Shown here piece after piece: positions 1-11,979 of a stretch of DNA of 64,000 nucleotides. Numbering within the stretch: the stretch's first letter is position 1; each line of letters starts with the position of its first letter. Both the position numbers and the translations under genes were made by a program. The stretch is from Blastomyces gilchristii SLH14081 (lineage: Eukaryota; Ascomycota; Eurotiomycetes; Onygenales; Ajellomycetaceae), in assembly GCF_000003855.2 (NCBI RefSeq), contig NW_003101668.1, positions 1 to 64,000 of the forward strand, written 5' to 3'. The notes under the pieces were generated by a model. That model was not told the DNA's origin. It saw only the letters and a program-made list of their open reading frames with translations, and made no database searches.

Positions 1-599
1 ATTCTGTATGAAATGAATGAGATATATATACTAATATTTGTCTTTTGCAGCTGACTCTTACAGTTGATGATTAATTCATTATTTCTTTTCTTTTCTTACA
101 CTTTTTCTTTGTCTGCTAGTCACTACTCTTATACAATCTCTATATAATACAGTGTTCAGTGACTAGATTTGACAGCTTTCATCTTTTATAATTCTATCTC
201 ATGCATTATACTGTCTCTCTTTACTCACTCAGATCACTACAGTGAACAGCTCATTGAAACTAATCTCACTTAATCTCTGAGCATTCTCAGAGATTGAGAT
301 GACTTAGTCTCACATATCTGTGAATGTTTCAGATAATTTATTCTCTATAGTCTCTGTAATTGAACTAGTATAAATAGTTGAATTCAACTCTGAATTTCTT
401 TTTCTTCTATAATCTGACTCATATGTAAGTCTGCTGCTTTAAGACTGCTCTTTACTATGTTGTATCTGCTATCTGCAGTATATTATCATATAACTGACTA
501 CAGTCTCATTACTTATTGAAGTGTGATATTTATCTGATTTCTTCATTACTTCTCATTCTTTTCTTATAATTGTGAAAAGATTGAAATAAGTGAGATCAT

Positions 600-3069
600 C
601 TGATTTATAAGTATCTATAATTTCTCTTACTTTGTGAGACTTTTCAATTATAAGTCTCTTCTTTTTCAACACTGATAATAGTGTTGTGAATAATTATAAT
701 TCACTCAGATCTTGTATCTTTGCTTTTATAAGTTATAAATCATTTATTAAGTTATATAAGACTCATTCCTCTGATTCTTTCAATGTGTATATTCTCAGAG
801 AATGTGATTTAAGTATTTTATATAGCTCAAATCATCTAGATTGAAACTTCTCAGAACTCTCATTATGTATAAGAACTCATATTCTCATCTTGAGACTTGA
901 TTTCTTAACTAGTGAATCTTATATTCTTTTCAATTGAATTGCTCAGTTCAGAAGTAACTTGTTAGCTTTTGCACATGCATAGCTGATCTCTTTCAATCTT
1001 GATTTCATGTCTGCAACTGTTGCATCTGTAACTGCTGTTTTCTCTCTCATCTCTTCTGAAACATTCTCTGAGATGTGTGAATGCAATTCATACAACAGAT
1101 AGAATAATAAATGCTTGAAGACTGCATGCTGCTGAATTCACATGATTAATAGTGTCTGACTGAGATATTCATCTCATAATCATATCAGCTTGTTCACTAG
1201 ATATTTCATCAGCATGTTACTCAAGATTTCATTTAAGTTTCTCATCTTCTCATTCATCTGCAGATGATATAACATTGTTCTACAATGTCTTATCTATAAC
1301 TGATTTATGAAATGCCTCACTGCTTCTTCTATGAGATTCACATCATTATCAGTTAAGATCTTATATGATATTTCATAGTTAATATAGATCTCATTATGTA
1401 GAAACTTCATTATCATCTTCTCTATTATCTCTGAAACTGCTTTCATGACTGATCAGTCAGTAGTATAATCAATAGCAGTGATTATTCATCAATTTTCATT
1501 TGACATTCATGACAGTATGTCTATGAGATTCATTCTTCATCATTTGAATGATTGTATTATACACTTCATCTGATGTTATACTTTCTCACATTCTAATTCT
1601 TTCTTAGATTCTTTCATGACCTGGTAATTCAGGCACTTGTGAGTGTATATCTGAATGTTCTCAATCATGCTTGACTAGTATACTCTTGATTTGAGTACAC
1701 TCATGAGTTCAGAGCTTTCTAAGTGACTGAATTCCTTGTGTATATAAGTCATCAAGTCACATCTAAATGAATATTCTAGATAGAGAGCTTCTGCATATTC
1801 TAGATCATAGTAAAGCATAACATTATTTTTTAATTTTCTCAGCTTGAAGTTTGAAAGCATCTCTTCTACTACTTTCACAAGATACTTGTTATTCAATATC
1901 TTGCTATTCTTTAAGTAAGAGATTATTACATTCACTCATTCTGATTCCTTGTACTCTCTTAGTGTATTTAACATGAACTTCTCTTATATCTAGTTCACAG
2001 AATTCTCATTCACGAAATTAGATCTGTGACTGATTGTATCAGATATCACAGTGTTCAATTTCTTTCAGTATTTGATATGAAGATTGTATACTTAGAACTT
2101 CAAGATTCAACATACTAAGTATTTAAAAGGTTTTATTATTGATTGTAGATAGATAAGGCTTTTATAATCTGTGATCACTGTTATTGTATACTTATTATCA
2201 ATATATCTATCTCATAATGTCAGTGTGTGCTTAATTACTAGCAATTTCTTTTTATATACTGAGTAATTGAGCTCAGCATCTGATAGTTTTCTATCATTAT
2301 ATATCACTAAGTTCAGCTTGCTGTTCTTACTGATCTGTAGAAGAGTATCTCTAATAGCTCATTTAAATACATCTGTCTCAATGTAGAAAGATTTATTATA
2401 ATCTGATTGAATAAGCACTGAGAATATTATTATACATTTTCTCAGTGTGAGAAAAGTCTCTTCACACACAGTATTTCAGATAATTGAATCAAACTTCTTC
2501 TTTTGCAGATTTATATCTGTTTCTCTTAAGAGATCTGAGAGTGATGCAGATATTCATGTGAAATTCTTGATAAATCTGTGATAATATGAGATTAATTTAA
2601 GAAACTGTTGTACATAATGTACATTTCTCAGCTGCAGTCAATTCACTATAACATTCAATTTCTTCAGAATGAGATGTATATAGTTATCACTTACTATATA
2701 TTCTATAAACTTCAACTCTTCTATTTCAAACACACACTTTGTTAATTTAATATAGAGCTTATACTCTGTCAGAGTTATAAGCACTTTATCAAGATACTTC
2801 AGATATTTATTATATGAGTTTGAAAAGACTAGAATATTATCAAGATATATGAGATATAAGATTTCATTGTGTTTATAAAGAATTGTATTCATTATTATTT
2901 AAAAGATGATAGATGCATTTATCAGATTAAATAATATTATCAGAAATTCAAACTTCTCTCATTGCATATTAAATGAAGTTCACAGAACTGATAGTTCACT
3001 CATACAGATCTGCTAGTATTCTGAGAGAAGATTAATCTTTAATAAATATCAGATATTTTCAACTGTATT
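600..3069 (-). pseudogene. Degraded Gypsy pol (RT, RNase H, integrase)
   Basis: This is the non-functional polyprotein of the outer Gypsy copy. The domain order RT, RNase H, integrase is that of Ty3/Gypsy rather than Copia. The longest uninterrupted pieces are 2638-2892 (RT palm and connection) and 1675-1935 (integrase zinc domain). The second Asp of YLDD has become Asn, a G-to-A change that would abolish polymerase activity. The N-terminal RT piece lies beyond the inserted element, at about 8822-9020. I cannot place the start or stop codon. Confidence 0.8.
3065..3069. repeat. Target-site duplication GTATT, left copy
   Basis: The 5 bases before the TG of the 5' LTR are GTATT, repeated exactly at 8817-8821 directly after the terminal CA of the 3' LTR. 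Five bases is the usual duplication size for Gypsy integrases. Confidence 0.93.
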
Positions 3070-3402
3070 TGTGACAGGCTGCGCCCGATCAATCATATAG
3101 ACTATTTCATTACACTCCATAGATTCTTCCATTCCCGATCGCCGATCCGCGGCTGCTACGAACGCGCGTAGCATATGCTCTGATTCTCAGCCATTTCTGA
3201 TCACTGATCCTCAGCCGCTACAGATATGTGCATATTCTTTCACTCTGAAGCTTCACTGTGTACATCATCACATACGTGTATAAATATTCATCTCAATTGC
3301 TAATTCTCACACTTTCTCTTTCTTTCCTTCTTTAATGTTTTTATCTTTGTTATATAAGACCTATCAATATTATACTGATCTATTCAGTGTAGATCTCTTA
3401 CA
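3070..3402 (+). repeat. 5' LTR, Gypsy copy 1
   Basis: 333 bp, beginning TGTGACAGGC and ending CTCTTACA. It is nearly colinear with 8484-8816, the differences being mainly C/T and G/A. It still holds CpG-rich stretches such as CCGATCCGCGG. A TATATAAG box near its end (about 3352-3359) may be the element promoter. Confidence 0.95.
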
Positions 3403-3699
3403 CTATAAAAATGTTCATTATCTTCTTATTAGAAAACAATTATTCATGCATCATCTCCTTATCAGAAATGATTATTCATTGAGAGATATCTGAACATGTA
3501 ACAATGCATAAGAAATAGAGAAACAGTCAAACAGTTAAGCAGATACTGAGTTCTCAGATAGAAGCTTGCTTATCAGTTATTCTGATCCTGTAACAAGATC
3601 TTACAAAGAGAATAAGATCTTACAAGAAAATGTTAGTGAAAGATCTGAGAGTTCTGACACTCAGACTTATGAGAATACAATTACACTTCTTCAGATTTC

Positions 3700-4860
3700 A
3701 CAGATATCATACATCTAATGATTGATATAATCATGTTTAATAATAATATGAAACTCTTGAATACAAGCATAGACATGATGTCACAGTGACTCTGAGCAAT
3801 GTTGAAATTACAATAATAATAAATAACTGATATACATACAACTCAATAACTTCAATATAAAGAGATTTAATAATTAATTCATGTGATTTCAACATCTACA
3901 GAATCAGATATAAAAGCACTGAAAGAACACTTAAATGCTTCTGCATATTTCAATACTTTCAATCTCACTCTCTACTCATCATGAAGAATGAAAATACTTG
4001 TAAAACTGAGTGTAGATGAAGATTTCATCAGTTTATTAATCAATCAAGATTGATATATTAATGAATAATTGAAGGATCATGTGAAACAGAAGTTTCATTC
4101 ATGAATGAAAGCATGTAAATCAGCATTGCAAACATCTGATAATATCATTAAATATCTTGATATTCTGTTTCAAGACACTGCTATGCAATAGAAAGTATTA
4201 GATTGATTACAGAGCATCTGATAGAGAAACACTTCTCTTACAACATTTATTTCTAACTTCAACATCAAGATTCTAGAAGCAGGTAATTAATCTTGAAAGA
4301 ATTGAATGAAGATTAACATACTTAAGAAGACATTAACTTTCAAACTCTTACAGGCTCTTGTAAGTATAGATAAAGACCAGACTTATAAAGACTTCTACAC
4401 ACAGCTCTGAACAATGAATGATCATCTTATCAAGCTCAAGAATATACAGAACAGTGATAGAAGATATTACATCTCAGCAACTCATACATCTGTGCTGAGA
4501 AATAACAATGATGCAGATGTCATGAATTGAGTAGACTTGAATATCTACATATAAGTAAGAGTCTTCATCATCTGAACAGACTTCTGAGTCTCTGAGATCA
4601 CTTCTGAAGAAGTTGTCAATCAACATTAATATGAAGTGTGCATCAACTGTAACTGATCAGAACACATTGCTTTCAACTGTCAATCAATTTATATGTCTTC
4701 ACACTCAAGAGAAAGATCAGTGCCTGTCCACATCAATCACATTGCAGTGAAGAAAGATTCAGAAGATAACTATAAGAATGTCTCAGTGAAACAGAGAAAA
4801 GATTAGCTTCTATTCAAATTCACAAACAGAAGCTTGAAGAGGTCAGATGACAATGATTTG
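3700..4860 (+). pseudogene. Degraded gag of Gypsy copy 1
   Basis: The plus-strand capsid-like region ends in a CCHC zinc knuckle at about 4638-4680. It reads CINC...H....C with one stop inside, spacing CX2CX4HX4C. Such knuckles bind element RNA in the capsid. Many stops remain, and no intact start can be fixed. Confidence 0.75.
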
Positions 4861-4863
4861 AAG

Positions 4864-5168
4864 AGAAGATAGCAATGAATGTAATTCTTGTATCTACTGT
4901 GATTGATAACATGTATAATATGAAAGCTATGATAGACAGCAGTCTATACTACTATGCAATGATAAAATCTTCAGTCATAAGATGTTATAATCTTCAGTGT
5001 ATCTCTCTATTAAAACCTCAACTTCTTACAGAATTTGATGATTCAAAGAACATTTGTACTCATTACATGATGAAGCTGATCATAGATGTGAGAGAACATC
5101 AGTGTGAAGATGTCTATGTATATAAAGTTGATAATCTTGATTATAATCTTATATTAGAACTTATCTGA
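4864..5168 (+). pseudogene. Retroviral-type aspartic protease remnant, Gypsy copy 1
   Basis: An open stretch of about 97 codons with the two hallmarks of a retroelement aspartic protease. The first is an active-site-like AMIDSS, where DSG or DTG is expected, so Gly became Ser by G-to-A. The second is a C-terminal YNLILEL, corresponding to the usual YDLILG. It lies between the gag zinc knuckle and the RT, the normal place in chromoviruses. Confidence 0.75.
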
Positions 5169-5599
5169 CTATCTGAACAAGGCATCTTATTAAATACTTG
5201 AAACAGAAGCTTGATATTTTCTAACAATGATAGAGTTCATGAAGATGATATTCACAAGATCATGAATCTGACACAGATCTCTGTCAACATGTACAAAATA
5301 CTCTGAAAAAGAAGTCATTATTAAAATCACTGACAGAGTCACTGACAAGTTCACTGATAGCAGAATTATATATCAATCTATTTCATCAGTCTGACTGATA
5401 TCAAAAAGACTCTAGAAAAGTTATTCTGCATTATAATAACAGATTCTTATACAAAACTCTCTCAATAATATCATGAATATCTAGATATCTTTTAACAAGA
5501 TAATATTATAAATATATCTCTCTTACAAGATTCTGAAGTAAATCACAGTATCAAGTTAGAGAAAAAGAATAATAAGAATCTTGAATTATTATAAGGCTC

Positions 5600-6850
5600 T
5601 CTTTATAACATGTTCTGAGATGAACTTCTTCTTCTTCAAAAGACACTCAATGATCTGTTGAATAAAGAATTCATATATATTAGAAACTCTTTCATCATAG
5701 CTCTCATTCTCTTTGCAAAGAAATCAGATAAAGAACTTCAATTCTGTGTAAACTACTGAGATCTGAACAGATTAACAAAGAAAGATTGATATTCTTTATC
5801 TCTTATTAATGAAACTCTAGCATGAATCAGATGAGCTTAATAATTTATAAAACTAGATATTGTTACTGCATTTTATAAGATTCATATCACTGAAGAAGAT
5901 GAATGACTTACAGTATTTTAAACATGTTATAATCTCTTTGAATGAATAGTCACACTCTTTGAACTGACTAACACTCTCAGTATATTTCAGAAGTATATCA
6001 ACTGAGTACTCTGAGATTTTCTTAGTAAGTTTGCATCTGCTTATCTGAATAACATTCTCATCTTTATCAATGAATTCAGAAAAGAATATCAAGAATATAT
6101 GTGAAAGATATTATAATAGCTACAAGAAGCAGAACTACTGATAGATATTAATAAGTGTGATTTTAAAGTCAAGAGTATCAAGTATCTGAGTTTTATTATA
6201 GAAGCTGGCAAGAGAATTCAAATAAATTCTGAGAAAGTCTCTGTCATTCTTGAATGAGAAGCTCTGTATACTGTGAAAGATGTATAAAGCTTCATCAGAT
6301 TTACTAACTTCTATCAACAATTTATATAAAACTTCTCAGATATTATGAGATCACTTACAGATCTCACTAAGAAAGACTCAGTATTTCAATAATTAGCAGA
6401 TACTGAAGCTGTATTTATATAGATAAAGAAGATATTTATTAATATCTCTCTACTAATAACATTTGATTCTGATTATGAGACAGTTATTGAAGCTGATTTC
6501 TCTGATTATATAATAGAAGAAGTGATATTATAATATGATGATAAAGATGTTCTATAATTATGTATCTTCATATCTAAGAAACTGAGTCCTGCTGAATACA
6601 ATTATGAGATTTATAATAAGAAACTTCTTATAATTATACACTGTTTAGAAGAATGAGACTCTGAACTTCAAAATATCTTTAAATTTGAGATAGTCATAGA
6701 TTATAAGAACTTCAAATACTTTATAACTATCTGTAAACTTACTGAATAACAGATACAATGATCTGAGTTTCTAAGTCACTTTTATTTTATAATACACTAC
6801 TGTTCTGGCAGCTAGAACTTGATGACAGATGCTCTCTTATAATAAGAGTA
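5600..6850 (+). pseudogene. Reverse transcriptase and RNase H remnants, Gypsy copy 1
   Basis: The RT active site reads SAYLNNILIF (about 6028-6060), so both Asp of YLDD have become Asn. Upstream, FYKIHITEEDE and later FELTNTLS align with the conserved TAFR/FGLTNAP block. The RNase H region follows with [14 protein letters not shown] (about 6570-6620) and a VIDYKNFKYF block. TGA replaces Trp at several alignable places. The opposite-strand ORF at 5853-6092 is only the antisense shadow of this region. Confidence 0.85.
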
Positions 6851-6999
6851 AGATATATCATTCAATGTAACAGATACTCACTGAATGAATCAAGAGCATC
6901 AGCTCTTGAATTCAAAGATACTAGTTAATTAAGATAAAACAGCTCACAGTATTATATATACTTCTCTGATTAGAACTGACATTGATATCTTCACTTTCT

Positions 7000-8480
7000 C
7001 TACACTGAATGAACTGTGATATATAGCAGTTCAGACTGATGAACTTCTTCAGACTCTTATCAAAGCAGTATATTAAGAAGCACTCTGATTTCTCTCAGAA
7101 CTATGTATAAGAACTGATATCTCAGAATATTCAATTAATGATAATAATACTCTATAATTCTGTAAACAACACTGAGTCTCTCACTCTGAACTCTTACACA
7201 CTTGAATAATACAAGAGATGTATGATTTATATATAATCAGTTATCTGAGCTGTGAATAACTGTATAAAATAATCTTCTAAGAATTCTACTGATCTGAAAT
7301 ATTAAATAGTATCAGACACTTTATCTGAAACTGTAATCACTGTTCTTCTGTTATCTTATGAAAGAATCATAGAAAAGATCTACTGAAATCACTCAATATT
7401 ACTGATAGAATCTGATAAGATGTAGTAATTAACTTCACTGTTAATTTATTTAAGAGTAAGAATTATAGAAACATTCTGATCATTGTTAACTGACTAAGTA
7501 AGAATGTAATATTGAAATCTTATAATAAGATAAACACTGAACAAGTCACTGAAGCCTTCTTACAGAGTTTATTCTATCAGATATATGAATTACTGTGATC
7601 AATAGTATCAGATCAGAGCTGTTAATTTATAAGTACTCTCTGAATAAGAATCTGTCAAGTTCTCAAGATTATACACTATCTGTCAACTATCTATTACTCT
7701 GAGACTGATAATGCATTAGAACAGATAATGCAGACTGTAAAGAATTATCTTTATAAGTTCTGTAATTACTTATAAGATGATTGACATGATCTTCTTCTAT
7801 ACATAGAGATCACTATTAACAGTTAAAATGCTGTTTTAACAGATATAAGTCTGTTCTTTCTTATATATAGATATTATATAAAAGTGTTAAATCTTCTAGA
7901 GATTATACAGTTCATACTGAATCTCTGCAGTTTAATTCAGATTACTGATAATATAGTAATAAAGCTCTGAGATATTTATAACTGAGCAGAAGTCTTTATA
8001 ACAATCACAAAATAAGACTAAGAAGATTAAATTAATATCTGATAAGATCTCACAGAGTAGTATAAAATAGAAGATCTTGTATAATTGAATCTCAAGAATA
8101 TATGAATCACATATTCATCTCATACACTAGACTACTATCATGTCAGGTATAAAGTGATAGAAGTTCTAGATAGTCACAACTACTGTCTTAACACATTATC
8201 AGAGATTCATGATGTATTTCATACAAGCTTGCTTCACTGCACTATCATTAATTCATTCTCTTCTCAGCTGACTTCTGACTGACAACTGCCAGACATTATA
8301 GAAGAAGATAATGAGCTTGAGTGAGAGATTGAAGATATTCTCAATGAGAGATTTCATGACTGCAGTCAATAATATCTTGTGAAATGAGTTAACTATGATT
8401 AACTGATCTGAACTCTGAGTTCTGTATTATTCAAAACAGCAGCTCTTGACTGATGAGAACTGCTTCTGAAAAGAGAGGGC
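7000..8480 (+). pseudogene. Integrase and C-terminal chromodomain remnants, Gypsy copy 1
   Basis: An H2C2 zinc region (about 7180-7360, NCNHC) is followed by an integrase core: VVINFTVNL (about 7420), IVSDQS (about 7600) and SETDNALEQ (about 7700). The last 150 bp before the 3' LTR read EIEDILNERFH...YLVK.VNYD, a clear chromodomain. In chromoviruses this fused domain reads heterochromatin histone marks and directs integration. TGA/TAA codons interrupt every domain. Confidence 0.85.
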
Positions 8481-8483
8481 TAA

Positions 8484-8816
8484 TGTGACAGGCTGCACCT
8501 GATCAATTATATAGACTATTTCATTACACTTCATAGATTCTTCCATTTCTAATCACTGATCCGCGGCTGCTATGAACGCGTGTAGTATATGCTTCAATTC
8601 TCAGCCATTTTCAATCACTGATCCTCAGCTGCTACAGACGCGCGCATATTCTTCCGCTTCGAAGCTCCACTGCATACATCATCACATACACATATAAATA
8701 TTCATCTCAATCACTAATTCTCACACTTTCTCTTTCTTTCCTTCTTTAATGTTTTTATCTTTATTATATAAGATCTATCAATATTATACTGATCTATTCA
8801 GCGTAGGCCTCTTACA
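8484..8816 (+). repeat. 3' LTR, Gypsy copy 1
   Basis: 333 bp with the same TG...CA termini as the 5' LTR. Transitions relative to the 5' LTR occur in both directions at CpG, CpC and CpA, so each LTR was mutated independently after insertion. Confidence 0.95.
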
Positions 8817-8821
8817 GTATT
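8817..8821. repeat. Target-site duplication GTATT, right copy
   Basis: Exact copy of 3065-3069. It fixes the right end of the inserted element at 8816. Confidence 0.93.
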
Positions 8822-11518
8822 CAACTATTGTTAAATCTATGACAGTGAATATTCATTCTTGATTATAAGCTTATTAAGTGCTTAATAATTGATACACATC
8901 TATCACTTCTCACTCATCTTTTTCATGAATAGAACTGAGAAGTCTTACACACTTGATAAGAATTGTATAAGACTATGTTCTAGAAAGTCTGTGATCTGAC
9001 ACTTCTATTCTTCAAGATATGTTTGTGACAGAGAGTACACATTCTGATTGACTGATTTCATATTCTTTATATCAATCTCATGTACAAATTCTCATTCTAA
9101 CAGCAATTTCAGTGAAAGATCTATTCAGAAGATTTTTTCATACTTCTTCAGAAGCTTCTTCATATACTTATTCTTCTATATATTCTTTATCTTGATTTTC
9201 TCCACTTTCAGATTCTGTATAATATATAGAATGCTTTTAGATAAGATCTTGCAAATCATTCTCTTTACTTATTAATATATAAGCAGATTTAATTCTTCTA
9301 TATCAGAGATGTGAAATGTTCTTCTTATATCAGTTAATAGAATCATATGAATCATTTTCTTCTTATCAGTTAATCATATATAGCACATATATCATTAAAT
9401 CTGTGAATTGAATCTTTGAAATCAATTAAGTCTGAGAATAAGATTGTATTTCATATTCTACAGCTCTCACACTTAAATATAGTAAGATCATTCTCTGAAG
9501 TATAAGAGAACTCTTACTCTTGCAGATGATATTAAATATTAGTTATCAGATAATCTTATACATTGAGAATTCTTCACTCAGCAGACCTCTTTTAGTCTTT
9601 AGATTATATAATTATTAATATATTATGTAACAGCTTCTATATTCACTAATACTTTTATAATCATCTCTTAATTCTTATTCAAGTGCTCTTTATATATTAA
9701 CATTTCAGATCTCAAGACATTGAGATGAGTGTCTGCTTCATCATTCTCACTTATATCTTATTTAGAAGCCTGCTTTCTCTTAATATTCACAGAATTCAGA
9801 GAATCATTTAATACAGACATCTCTTTCACTTTAAAGACTTTTTATAGAATATCAGTAAGTGTCTCTGAGCTCACTGATTCTGCTAGTTTTTTAACTCTCT
9901 TACTTCTCTTAACTGTGTACACTGTGTATAATCTTTTGCATCATGATTTTGACATCTGCAGTTAAAGTAAGCTTGATACTCATAATATCAAGATTTTCAC
10001 TCAGAGAATCTCTTTTTTGAGAAATTCAGCACTTTAGTAATAATATTCAAATCTAGCTTTATTATATCTGAGTGTGTGACTTGTGTTGTAGAAGTCTGAT
10101 TATCTATTCTCTGTTAAGATATACTTAATTACAGTATTTTCTATCATAATTAACTCACTTATTTCTGTATAATAAGAATATTGTATACTTCTTTTACTGT
10201 GTCTGATTATAAGATTAAGCATTTTCATTTCACTCTTAACTTGAGTATAAGATCATGAATAAAGATCTATAAACAGAAAGATGTTAAAAGCTCTTCATTT
10301 AATACAAGATAGTGTAAGCTGAAGTGTATGAAGTATAATATAAGATTACTCACTTATCTACACTTAGTGAAGTGTTTATAATACTTATCTTATATATTCA
10401 CTTTTTCAAAGTTATGCAAGATTCATTTGAAAAACTCATTTCATATTTATGAAAATGAATATCACTTCAGATCTGTGAGATTTATCTTTTCATTAATTAT
10501 TTATAATGACTTCACTTTTCTATGTAGAAACACAGCAGATCTTAGAACTTGTTGAAATTTCATTGACTGTCTATCTGTGAGTTTACATTCAATCTGATAG
10601 TATGATTGCATCTGACTTAGCCAGCTGATTACAGCATCATTTTTTCAGTTATTATTAAAGCTTAATGACTCTAACAGATCTCTCAGCTTGATATATTTCA
10701 TACTCAGATTCTTATTCTGCACAGCAGTCTCTGATAATATATACACTTCTGAAGAGATTATGAACAATCATAATAAGATCTTCAGATTCAGTGTAGTTAT
10801 CTGTCTGTATAAACATTTAATCTCTCACTGCAGGTCTAAGACCTGGTTTTCTCCATTCTTATTGATAATAATGATTGTGTCAGTGAAGCTCTTTATTATA
10901 GATACTTGATTTACAGTAAATGTCAATTGTTGTTTAACTTCTGCCTCAGTCTGCCACTGTGTATACAAGGTCTTGATTTCATTTAGAATTCTTGTACATG
11001 TACAGAGCTTTGATTCTGATTTGACAGTTTCAGCTGCTTTTCTTACTGCTTTGAGTAAACTCTCTGAGAGATTCTGTATATCTTCTGATTCAGATAGCAG
11101 AGAAGAGTGTTTGTATTAACTAGAGAAGATATTCATTTCAGTGATTTCTTATTAATTGTATGATATCTATCATTATATTGCTATATTATTATATAATTTC
11201 TGTTATTATTGTACAACTCTGATGATGATTATTCCCTCTTTTATTCTTCTGAGTAGAGAGTGATCTTCTTTGAATCTGATTCATCACTTACATCTTCTTT
11301 CTCACACCTCATCTGTTTGCATATATAGCATTCATCTGAGTATAGAGTTTTTCTCTAACAAGTAAAGCAGTATCAATCAAATGCTCTTCTACTCACTGCT
11401 CTTCATACACTATCTTTTGAGATGTTCTAGAATCACACTGACATGATAACTATAAATTACTTCATAGACAGAATTTTCATGCTCTGAAGAAGTCTGCACT
11501 TCTCACTGATTTTTAGAC
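8822..11518 (-). mobile_element. Old Gypsy-type element, right part (start of RT, protease/gag region)
   Basis: Immediately beyond the inserted element, minus-strand translation continues the RT: the motif MCINY.ALNKL.IKN (normally CVDYR.LNK..IKN) lies about 8830-8960. This joins the palm domain left of 3070. Farther right, the minus strand is compatible with the gag/protease region. A possible CysX2Cys zinc-knuckle remnant (CYICK) lies near 11300-11330, and the region 10900-11100 keeps long readable helical gag-like stretches. I could not identify the 5' LTR of this copy, so the right limit near 11.5 kb is approximate. Confidence 0.65.
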
Positions 11519-11979
11519 ATGCTATCAGATGTGATTCAAAGGTTGCTTGAGTCAGTGTACAATTACAGACATACACTGACTTCTTATATACTGTACACTA
11601 AATTAATTGATGGCCGCTATGGCCTCTTTACATTCGTAAGCAAGTTCGGAAGCGGCCGTGTTATCATCCGGCGGTCGTACGTTCTTCCGAACCACAGATC
11701 AGACTATTTCAATTAAGATATTTATTAAACTCTTTTAAAAAGTTAATCAGACTGTTTCAATTAAGAGATTTCTAAGTCTGTTTTCAATTGAAAAGTTGAT
11801 CAGACTGTTTCAAAAGAAGAATAAAAGACTTTTATATATAAAATACCTGATTTTTTTCACACTAGTTCAGTAACTAGATTAGATTTTTGAAGAGAATTTA
11901 ATAAACTAAAATTGATTTTTAAGATAAATCAATAAAATCTTTACAATCTCTTTCTTAAGATATAATGAGAAAAAGTATG
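11519..11979. other. Unassigned AT-rich stretch with a GC-rich patch and a triple short repeat
   Basis: No gene recognised. About 11610-11700 is strikingly less mutated than its surroundings: it keeps GGCCGCTATGGCC, several CpG, and CCGGCGG. Right after it, a motif of the form GATCAGACTGTTTCAA occurs three times (near 11696, 11745 and 11800). The longest open stretch (11519-11716, plus strand) matches no family I know. Confidence 0.5.

Larger units (their letters stand above)
1..3069 (-). mobile_element. Old Gypsy-type LTR retrotransposon, left part (pol 3' half), RIP-degraded
   Basis: Minus-strand translation gives, from high to low coordinate, Ty3/Gypsy reverse transcriptase, RNase H and integrase remnants broken by stops. 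The RT active site reads YLDNILVFSNS (about 2800-2850), where YLDD is usual. RNase H lies about 2000-2420, with a readable RKLSDAELNY. The integrase H2C2 zinc region lies about 1620-1800 (IHKEF...KCLNY). Stops mostly replace Trp and Gln codons, as expected from C-to-T and G-to-A mutation. The element runs off the left window edge and is cut at 3069 by a younger element; its RT continues at 8822. Its RT differs clearly from the younger family, so it is a separate lineage. Confidence 0.85.
3070..8816 (+). mobile_element. Complete chromodomain Gypsy (chromovirus-type) retrotransposon, copy 1
   Basis: A 5747-bp element with two 333-bp LTRs, a 5-bp target duplication, and gag-protease-RT-RNase H-integrase-chromodomain order on the plus strand. 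A purine-rich tract (AAAAGAGAGGGCTAA) abuts the 3' LTR, as expected of a polypurine tract. All reading frames carry many stops at former Trp and Gln codons, so it is dead. It lies inside the RT of an older minus-strand Gypsy element. Close copies are at 24318-30031 (+) and 57945-63246 (-). Confidence 0.95.

Noticed and set aside
3403..3425. Canonical tRNA primer-binding site after the 5' LTR
   Set aside because: The sequence after the LTR (CTATAAAAATGTTC) does not begin with the usual TGG and matches no tRNA 3' end that I can recognise. Mutation or a different priming mode is possible.
5853..6092. Opposite-strand ORF of 79 codons, with near-identical counterparts at 27068-27307 and 60661-60906, as a possible conserved small gene
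   Set aside because: It lies exactly antisense to the reverse transcriptase active-site block in all three Gypsy copies. Stops created on the sense strand do not appear antisense, so persistence of the frame is expected without selection.
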